DNA of 64,000 bases from Aspidapion aeneum (lineage: Eukaryota > Arthropoda > Insecta > Coleoptera > Brentidae). The stretch spans positions 74,141,719 through 74,205,718 of the forward strand of contig OY755046.1 of the NCBI GenBank assembly GCA_963576565.1. Reading direction: 5' to 3'. Shown piece after piece: positions 55,898-64,000 of this stretch. Made by a program: the position numbers and the translations under genes. The notes under the pieces are model-generated. The model had not been told where the DNA came from. It made no database searches and worked only from the letters and a program-made list of their open reading frames with translations. The stretch's first letter is position 1; each line of letters opens with the position of its first letter.

Positions 55898-56435
55898 TAG
55901 TAGCAGTTTTTTTATTTGATTTGTTAAAAAATACGTGTGCTAAATATAAATAAATAGGCAAAATATCGAAATTGCGAGTTTTAATTTGTCGTTGTGAACC
56001 CGTAACAATATATTGACGTTTTTGCTTATTTTTGTAGGAAGAATTTGAGGTAATTTTCTTCAATTACTTGGAGACGTTCAATTCAAGTGAAAATTACAGA
56101 AAAATGCTCAAGTGAGACTTGGTCGTACGATCAACGACCTCTCTTGGAGTCCGCATTTTTTCAATTTTTCGTCTTTCTCGTGTGTTTGTTTTTTTTGCAA
56201 GCTTGTCAATCTCAAAAACAATCGAGCCGGTGCGAAAATAACTAACCAACTTAACACGTACCTTTGCCGGACAATTCGTCTCCCTGTGTCACTCGATTTA
56301 GAATAATTGACTCGCGACGTCCTATACTCATATCCAGGCCGAAAATCTTTAACCAGATGGTTAAATCACTTTGTCATATTTTTTTTAAATTAAACTCATA
56401 GTTACGTTTCTATTCTTTAGACAAAATCATATCGG
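55898..56435. other. 5' flank of the TUG ORF, probable promoter region
   Basis: Less repetitive than its surroundings. Positions 56090-56310 are GC-richer (gacttggtcgtacgatcaac, tcttggagtccgcatttttt) and could hold the minus-strand start site. No TATA box is evident. Confidence 0.35.
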
Positions 56436-57285
56436 AGGGCACGGTAGTGTCCCGCCAAGTTAGCGCAAACTGATGTACCACCTTTTCTTGAAACATTTCA
56501 GCCCATATTTGACCTATCTAAAACTCTATTTCGGAATGAGCTACGTAATTCATACTTTGCACAGTTGTAGATTTTTATAGAGTTAACAATCCCCCCAAGT
56601 TTCTTGAACATAAAACAGTAAAAACTTCAAAATTGCCACTCACTTACTTATGTATAGATCATCAAAATTCTACTGTACTTCCAGACATGTTACAAAGCTG
56701 AAATTTGGCAGACTGATAGAAATTATGACCGAACCCTTGGAAAAAAATCAAAAAATCCCAAAATTCTATTTTACTCCCCTCTCCTATACATGTAATGTTA
56801 TATAAAAGTAACATTGCCCATTTGCAGAATAGTTAGAGAGTTGAGCTTTGTAGCTAGTAGGAACTACGATAAAACTATAGGAAAAAATTCATCAAATCAA
56901 ATCAAAATTTTAGTTTAATTCCCTTTCCTATAAATTTAAAGTTATGAAAAAGTAACATTGCTCACTTCCAGAAACGCTAGGGAGCTGAGGTATGATAAAC
57001 CTATAGAAAAAAAAATTAAAAACCCGAAAGTTTTTATTTATTTTCCTCCTCTATAAATTTAAAGTTTTGTAAAAGTAACATTGTCCTTTTCCAGAAACAC
57101 TAAAAAACTGACCTTGGAAAAGCTGATAGGAACTATGATAAAATCATAGCAAAATATTTAAAAAACCTCAAAATTTAATATAAGGGATCGCAAAAATTAT
57201 ATATCCCGCATATTTTACTACTTTAAAACTTAAATACTATCCAAATTCTTTAAAAAGGAGTGAAATCATAACAAAAACATTTAGT
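56436..57285 (-). mobile_element. Repeat Z, inverted copy 2
   Basis: The tail comes first: ggagggcacggtagtgtccc (complement of the Z end), then gacctatctaaaactctatt, cacttactta, four or more minisatellite units (cagaaacgctagggagctga-type) and, by about 57285, the Z opening (cataacaaaaacatttag). Confidence 0.75.
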
Positions 57286-59790
57286 TTTGATGCCCAAAGT
57301 GTACTTACGAAATTATACTGTTTTGTATTTTGATGAATCAGGTTATTTGGTAATTTTGTACCCAACTGCGACTAGCAGTTGGGTGGGTTACTTATAAGGA
57401 GGGGGTGAGAGAGGAAGAGGGGGGGGGGATACTAGTAAAATGGTGTTGGAAAAAAGTCTTAAAGCATGTGCAAAAAGAATTTTTGAAATCGCCTTATATT
57501 TGATAAAATTATGCGAATATGGTTTTTTAAGAGGGTGAGGAGGGATAACAGTATGAGAGATTCTTAGAACTACAGAGTAATTACAGAAGAAAAATATCTT
57601 TCTATAGTTGAGAAAATAATGATTTTTATTCAAGAGAAGGTATGTCTTGCTTCAAAAAGTAATATAGTTCTTCAATTGTAGTTTATATGCTTATAGCAAA
57701 GAGGTGCAAAACAAATGTAAAATTGTTTGGATATTTAGCAAGATTGTTTTCTGGCTTGGTTTTAATTCGTAGGCTTGGCAAAATAAGTCGGCTTTCTTTG
57801 CTTCAAACCAAACATGCTCCCAGTGGAAATTGCTGAAGATTCACACCTTTTCTCAAGCTACCAGTTTAACTTCATCTCGGAAATAATTCAATCTTTTATT
57901 TTTTCTTCTTTTGCTAAAAAACTTTTCTGTTTTAAATCGGTTGCAGATTGAATCTTCGTTTCCTTTATATTAAATTTTGGACAAATTAGGAAGTATTTGC
58001 GGGATAGGAACGCATAGTTCATTTCATAATTTTTGAGACAACTTTTTTTTCGTTGGCCTGTGTTATTGTTATGCCAAGGCCAACAAAAAAATACAGGCCA
58101 CGACACTGAAAAAACAGCTGTTCTCGGGGGGGCTGACTTTAACATTGGGTCTTATGGGAGATCAGATGTTTTTTATGCGAAATTTCAGTCGCGATTAAGT
58201 CCTTGTTGCTTACATAAAAAACAACAAAGAGGGAGAATGGATTAGCTAAGCATGGTGCATCCCAGGGTAGATAGGTCCAGGACAGGGCAGGGCTTCAAAA
58301 AAATCTGGGTACGTGACTGCATCAGGGTTCCTGCGCCCCCCAAGAAGTATTCCTGGGTAAGCCACTGCATATAGACATATCGTTGCATTTTAATAGACGA
58401 TGTTTCCTGCAAATTTAATTTTTGGAAAAGGTAAAAATAAAGCTTTTTAAAAGGGCATCAAGCAAAGGAAGAATATTTTATGTCTACTTATACAATATAA
58501 AATTGACAGGAGGATATTGACTGAAAGATTAATGATGATTGAAATGTTACACTCTGTTGGCAAGCTGTTAATTTACACAGTTTTTGATCAACACATTTTG
58601 CACCTTGCTTGGGCCAACCCACCCAATTACAAAAACAAAACAGATCAATAAATAAAAATTTTATTGGGAACTGGACAATTCGCCAAACATATTTTTGAAA
58701 AAATATTTAAAAAAAATATAAATTTTTAGTTTTTTTTGTGAAAAAACTGCTTTTTAAAAAAATATTATTTAAAAAAATAAATTAGTTTTTAAAAAAACTA
58801 CTTTAGGAATTTTTGTAAAAAAAAAAATTATTTTGTTTTTTGTTTATAAATTAGTTTTTTGAAAAACTACTTATTAAAAACATTTTTTTTTCGACAAACC
58901 AACTTACTTTACAACTGAACCAACTTACTTTACTCTACCTTTCCTTTTAGAATTAGTATTATTATTAGTCTGTGGTTTTATCAAAGGGTTCCGCAACTCT
59001 TTAACACGACAAATGAGCACAAAAGACGACTACATTATGCACCATTCTGTATTCGCTTTTTTTTTTATTTTTTAAAAATTTTTTGCTGCCCTGCGGATAC
59101 TCAGGATTAAGTTTCAACCGGATTGACCCCTTATACTCTCCTTGATTGTTCCGTACAACCATAAAAGGCCAGTGGCGTGTACCAAGGACCAAAATGAGGA
59201 TGATCAGATTAATTATCTTTCCCCAAGATTTTTATTTGTACACGCAATAATGAAACTAGTAAAATCTAACTACATAATAGCATGTCCCATTTTTCACTGA
59301 TCCTTTATTCCTTACTAAAGGATAGAGTTTGACCTTACTTGTGTTCGAATAACGCAGGCTACTAGTTCGTTTATTTAGAGACAGTGTTGCCACGCATATA
59401 AGGTTGTGACAAAATGTTATCTAAACTTAAAATATTTTTGATATCAGACATTTATTTCAAGAGCTACCAATGCGGGGTAATCCGCAGATTTAATTTTATG
59501 TCAATTGTATTGTTTGGCAACAGTGTTCACCAACTAACCAAAAGTCATCAGGGTTCTGTGAAGTGTGTCAAAAAAAAAGAAGAAAAAGTACATAGTACAG
59601 TCTACCTATTTTACTGACTAAAATTTTATCAATCAACTACTTTTTTATACTTTTCGATGTCGAAGTAAATTGTTTGAGGTCGAAATAAATCCTACCTAAT
59701 AAATCAAAACTGCAACCACTCCCAAACAGTTACCTATCTATCTATCACTTCGGTACAGATCAGTTTTAACCCAAAAATACATGTTTTCAT
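57286..59790. other. No clear gene; A/T-rich with a MITE end
   Basis: Contains a G-rich tract at 57418-57429, a short inverted pair ttggcctgtgttatt.../...ccaaggccaac near 58055-58085, and the MITE-type end cctgggtaagccactgcata at about 58353. Positions 58690-58890 are runs of T and A. Frames of 60-85 codons (57388, 57888, 58033, 59001, 59414) show no recognised domain and are not called. Confidence 0.3.
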
Positions 59791-60131
59791 TAAAAACCCA
59801 CCTACCACCTTTAATTAGCAAAAAACCAACTAGGTCTTTTTACCAAAAAACCAACCACTACCACCGTCCCTAGCTTCTGCCATCAAAAAACCAAATACTA
59901 CCATCTTCCCTTAGCTTCTACCACCAAAAAACCAACTACTTCCACTTGCCCCTAACTTCTATCACCAAAAAATCAATTACTACCACCTTCCCGTAGCTTC
60001 TACCAGAAAAAAACCAGCTACTACCACTTTACCCATCTTCTACCTTCAAAAAACCCATTAATATCACCTTCCCCTAACTTCTACCACCAAAAAAACCAAT
60101 TACTACTACCTCCCCTAGGTTCTACCACCAC
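59791..60131. repeat. About 46-bp minisatellite, seven diverged units
   Basis: The unit is of the form taccaccaaaaaaccaacta, ctaccaccttcccctagctt then c. Copies drift but keep the aaaaaacca core every 43-50 bp. Non-coding. Confidence 0.8.
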
Positions 60132-60335
60132 ATTTATTTTTATTCTATTGTCTTACGGTTTCTATTTATTTATATTATTTTATTTTATTTTATGCATTGA
60201 CTATTAAAAAGTGAGGGAACTTGCCTTACTTTACCTTATAAAATAAGAGACATAAAAACAGATACCTTTATAAATAATCTTGTGTGAATGTTCACACAAA
60301 ATAATGCTTTTAGTAATTAAAAAATTTATAAAAAT
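60132..60335. other. Spacer, nothing recognised
   Basis: AT-rich; the small palindrome tgtgtgaatgttcacaca lies at about 60281. Confidence 0.35.
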
Positions 60336-60477
60336 AGGTATTATAACAAAAACATTTCATGTAAAAAAAAGCCAAGTACACGAAAATGGCATTCCGTAAA
60401 AAGAATTGAGATAAAAGTAAAGCCAAGTTTTCCAATACAAATTTCAAAATGAAAGGTTCTTACTAGTTTCGAAATGT
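60336..60477. repeat. Inverted opening segment of repeat Z
   Basis: ataacaaaaacatttcatgt to actagtttcgaaatg is the reverse complement of 9872-10010 and of 12515-12650. It lies head to head with the Z copy starting at 60561. Confidence 0.75.
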
Positions 60478-60560
60478 TTTTTTTAAACTTTGCTATTACA
60501 GCCAAACTTCTTTATGTTCAATTTAGCACTGTGCCTAAGTCATTTACAGCCGTAATAGCC

Positions 60561-61917
60561 AAGTTTAGAAAAATATTTCCAAACTAGTAAGAACCTTTCA
60601 TTTTGAAATTTGTATTGGAAAACTTGGCTTTACTTTTATCTCAAAGCTCAGCTCTCTAGCGTTTCTGAAAGTGCACATTGTTACTTTTACATAACTTTAC
60701 ATGTATAGGAGAGGAAAATAAATTAAAATTGTCGTGTTTTTAAATTTTGTCCTATAGTTTTATCATAGTTCCTATCAGTCTTCTAATGCTCAGCTCTCTA
60801 GCGTTTCTAAAAGTGGGTAATGTTACTTTTACATAACTTTACATTTATAGGCGAGGAGAGTAAATGAAAATATTGGACTTTTTAAAATTTTTCCCATGGT
60901 TTTATCATAATTTCTATCAGCATTCCAATGCTCAGCTCTCTAGCATTTCTGGAAGTGGGCAATGTTAGTTTTATATAAATTTATATTTATAGGAAAGGGA
61001 AGTAAAATAAAATGTTGGTGTTTTTACATTTTTTCATATAGTTTTATCATATTGCCTTTCAGCTCTCTAGCGTTTCTGGAAGTGGGCAGTGTAACTTTTA
61101 CATAACTTTACATTAATAGGGGAAGGAAGTTAATTAGAATTTTGGGGTGTTTTAATTTTTTTCTATAACTTTATCATAGTTACTATCGGTCTTCCAAAGC
61201 TCAGCTCTCTAGCATGTCTTGAAGTAGGCAATGTTACTTTTACTTAACTTTACATTTATAGGGGAGGGAAGTAAATTAGAATTTTGGGCTGTTTTAATTT
61301 TTTCCTATAGTTTTATCATAGTTCCTATCAGTCTGCCAAAGCTCAACTCTCTAGCATTTCTGGAAGTGGGCAATGCTACTTTTACATAACTTTAAATGTA
61401 TAGGGGAGGGGAGTAAATTAAAATTTTGGGATTTTTTGATTTTTTCCTATAGTTTTATCATAGTTCCTATCAGTCTGCCAAAGCTCAACTCTCTAGCATT
61501 TCTGGAAGTGGACGATGCTAATTTTATATAACTTTAAATGTATAGGGGAGGGGTAGAGTAAAATTTTGGGGTTTTTTGATATTTTCCAGGGGTTTGGTCA
61601 TAATCAGTCTGCCAAATTTCAGCTTTGTACCATGTCTGGAAGTACAGTAAAATATTGATGATCTATACATGAGTGAGTCAGTGAGTGAGTGGCAATTTCG
61701 ACGTTTTTTGAAATTTCGTAACTACTTTACTACTTCATGGAATTCCATAAAACTTGAAGGGATTGTTAACTCCATGGAGATCTACGACTGTGCAAAGTTT
61801 GAGATTCGTAGCTCATTCCGAAGTAGAGTTTTAGGTAGGTCAAATATCGGCTGAAATGTTTCCAGAAAAGATGGTTACGGCGCGCGAACTTGGCGAGGCA
61901 CTGCCGTGCCCTCAGAT
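60561..61917 (+). mobile_element. Repeat Z, copy 3 (most complete)
   Basis: Starts aagtttagaaaaatatttcc, has about eight minisatellite units at roughly 139-bp spacing (agctctctagcgtttctg at 60652, 60794, and so on to about 61622), then gtgagtgagtg, the conserved tail and ggcactgccgtgccctcaga. No protein is encoded. Confidence 0.8.
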
Positions 61918-62601
61918 AAAAATAGGTATATTTAAATTTTTTGAAATTACATTTTTTCTGTTAAAATCAAGGGCAGTACCTTTACGATACGGCACTGTCG
62001 GAGGTACTAATTTATTTGAGTAGGTGCTCTGTACCTTTATTAAACGACCCAGATTATAACAGGCCAATATAATTTTTTAAAATTAACTAATATTTACATT
62101 TTCCCATTGTTGAGGTCAAGTAAATTAGGTTTTTGCTTCCCTAAATATTTGGGCTGTAGCTGACTGACCATGTAGAAATAACAAATGACTGTCGAAGCTG
62201 TGTCTGACAAGTGGCAAGTGACCAGGGGTCTTTTAGCTTATATTTATATGGATCAGTATTAATTATTATGTACAACCTACTTAATGAAAAAAAGGCAAAA
62301 AATGTTTAAGTTAAATTATTTTTTTACCGTTCTAGCCCACTATCTCGAGAAGGTATCATTTGCGATAAAAAAAATGGTTTCATTCACTGGTGGCAACTGG
62401 TCATTTACTGGGTTTTTCTGCAATTTGCCCTAAAATGGTTAAATTTTATAAACAAACTTAGATATATTTGATAGTATTTTATTCACAAAAAAATTATAAG
62501 AGATAAAACATATTTTTCAACCACCATTTAAATTTTCTTTTAAAGTAAAGACATTTTAAAATAACTATTTCTTTAAGTCATTCACTGGTCGGTTCACTCT
62601 A
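61918..62601. other. No recognisable gene
   Basis: AT-rich spacer without recognised repeats up to the TIR element. Confidence 0.35.
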
Positions 62602-63132
62602 TACAGGGTGTAACTAAATAAGTGCAAAACATTTAAGGGGGTGATTCCTCATCGAAAAAAAGATAGGATCTTTCATATAAAGAAACTTCATTGGAGCATC
62701 CCTTGTTAAGATACAGCCCCTTAAGGGGTACATAAAAATTTTTTCACAAGCACTAAGAAAGTTACAATATTGAAATTAACTTGACATTTTCTACTACCAA
62801 AAAGACACTTAGCCGGTAATTTATTTGGTTTACCTCATGGTTGTAAGGGGTGGAAAACGCAACCCCTAAAATTTATTTCCAATGTAACTTTTTGTCTTAT
62901 TACTTGTTTACCATTTAAAAATGTATTTCCTGTTTCATTGTAAACAAAAAATGTCTCTTGGATTTTTTGCTCAAAATAAACCAGTTTGCAGCAAATAATT
63001 ATTTTACGAACAACTACAGAGATACATCCTCATAAATGTTATGTACCCCCTTTAAGGGGCTGTATCTTAACAAGGGATGCTCCAATGAAGTTTCTTTATA
63101 TGAAAGATCCTATCTTTTTTTCGATAAGGAAT

Positions 63133-63915
63133 ATATATATATATTTATCGGTTTCACAACGTTCTACGTCTTCCGATACCCAATCTCCACTCGTTTGTGT
63201 TTGCCCATAATTCATCATCTAGGCCTCTTATTCTTATTTCATTATCTATTCCTTCTCTCCAGCTTCTCCTGGGCCTTCCTCGTTTTCTTCGGCCAGTTGG
63301 TTTCCTTTGTAGTATTTGTTTAGGTAGTCTTTCATCATTCATCCTTTGTAACATGTACGTACCATACCAGTTGTTTTGTTCTTATATCATCCACTAAAGT
63401 ACGTTCACCCACTGTCATAATTTCTCTTATTCTTTGATTTGTAACTCTTTCTCTTTTTGATTTCCCTGCTGCTCTTCTCCAATAGTCCATCTCTATAGCG
63501 GAAAGCATTTTTTCTGTTCTATCCTTGATTGGCCATACTTCTGAGCCGTATGTAATAATACTTTTGGTGTTATATATAAGCTTTTTGTTATGTTTTGATA
63601 TACTTTGGTCCCAAATTATTCCATTTAATAAAGTTATTGCTTTTCTTCCTTGTACGTTTCGATCTTTTATAGCTTTGTCTAGTGTTCCGTCAGCTGTAAT
63701 TTTTAGACCTAAGTATTTATACTCACCACAGGACTGAATTCGCTGCCCGATATTTAAGATTAGATCCTGTTTCATTCCACCGATACACCTATACTCTGTC
63801 TTATTGAGATTAACCTCTAGTCCCCACTTATTGTACTCTTCTATTAGTTTTCGTGTCATGTATTCGAGGTCGTCATAATCCTGAGCCACTACTATCTGAT
63901 CATCGGCGAAACATA
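63133..63915 (-). mobile_element. RTE-like retrotransposon, family 1 copy 5
   Basis: Minus strand. It starts at LCFADDQIVVAQDYDD (5'-truncated immediately before the catalytic motif) and ends AAACCGATAAATATATATAT. A target duplication AAGGAAT (63126-63132 and 63916-63922) lies inside the right arm of the foldback MITE; the left arm (about 62648) shows the empty site. Compared with copy 2 it lacks 6 bp (attgta) after aacacc. Confidence 0.9.
63154..63915 (-). pseudogene. RTE-like ORF2 C-terminal fragment with one frameshift
   Basis: The first frame runs FADDQIVVAQDYDDLEYMTR, YRCIGGMKQD, YKYLGLKITADGTLD, SEVWPIKDRTEKMLSA, MTVGERTLVDDIRTKQLVWY, then VHVTKDE. A 1-nt insertion in the GHVQRM codons (about 63349) moves the rest (LQRMNDERLPKQILQRKPTG...RLGIGRRRTL) to another frame. 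Otherwise no stops. Confidence 0.8.
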
Positions 63916-64000
63916 AAGGAATCACCCCCTTAAATGTTTTACAGTTATTTAGTTACACCCTGTATATAATTTTTTTGTTTTTGAGGTAAAAAATTGTAAG

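Larger units (their letters stand above)
62602..63964. mobile_element. TA-flanked foldback MITE split by RTE copy 5
   Basis: tacagggtgtaactaaataa (62602-62621) and its exact complement (63945-63964) are the ends, with TA at 62600-62601 and 63965-63966. Arms of about 135 bp follow (caagggatgctccaatgaag and complement, among others). Without the retrotransposon the element is about 570 bp. Non-coding; the TA duplication suggests Tc1/mariner-type mobilisation. Confidence 0.85.

Noticed and set aside
59001..59192. 63-codon minus frame with LKLNPEYPQGSKK
   Set aside because: Superficially protein-like, but no domain is recognised and no splice or start context supports it.
59791..60131. CRISPR-like regular repeat
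   Set aside because: Units are diverged, there are no unique spacers, and the context is an animal genome; it is a minisatellite.

Overview
This is repeat-dense eukaryotic nuclear DNA, almost certainly from an insect. The order cannot be fixed from the sequence; a beetle is a guess. The evidence is a eukaryotic tRNA-Val(AAC) gene, one conserved animal gene fragment (the N-terminal half of TUG/ASPSCR1), spliced-looking exons, and transposon families typical of insects: RTE-like and Jockey-like non-LTR retrotransposons, hAT, mariner, a Crypton-type tyrosine recombinase, and many MITEs and minisatellites. There are no bacterial operons, CRISPR arrays or viral genes.

Layout. 1-300: two tandem MITEs. 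594-1567: RTE family-1 copy 1. 1755-3604: a 390-bp dispersed repeat twice, flanking a 430-bp foldback MITE. 4600-7070: dispersed repeats split by a foldback element and a hAT-type MITE. 7790-12040: pogo-like repeat pieces, a 331-bp tandem array ending in an inverted copy, an RTE family-2 end, and a (TCTG)n-bearing element. 12503-13880: the minisatellite-bearing repeat called Z here; further copies lie at 44790-48735 (broken), 56436-57285 (inverted) and 60561-61917. 15856-18155: a foldback-like element whose arms are minisatellites. 20570-21548: RTE family-1 copy 2. 21961-23161 and 42241-43437: two nearly identical hAT derivatives with 8-bp target duplications. 23276-25177 and 28914-31285: RTE family-2 copies, the second with two clean nested insertions. 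27449-28015: a hAT/ZMYM-like N-terminal exon cut by a minisatellite MITE. 32064-35130: an 18-unit, about 170-bp satellite with a dimeric 339-bp higher-order part. 36726-36798: tRNA-Val. 38735-39851 and 44890-45646: RTE family-1 copies 3 and 4. 47337-48661: Jockey-like element. 49818-50676: deleted mariner. 53370-53762: first coding exon of a tyrosine recombinase, with a TATA box directly next to a triplicated, palindrome-containing upstream unit. 55199-55897: TUG N-terminal ORF. 62602-63964: a TA-flanked foldback MITE carrying RTE family-1 copy 5.

Host functions are sparse: the tRNA, the TUG fragment, and perhaps two small candidate exons (18516-18559 and about 41283-41342). Most of the rest is transposon sequence, and nesting order can often be read from target-site duplications. 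The locus that best deserves follow-up as a possible undescribed system is the recombinase exon with its triplicated long palindromes (53181-55119). Next come the element with minisatellite arms (15856-18155) and the recurring (GGTTC)n tracts at insertion junctions. Identities were judged by eye; no database or alignment was run.
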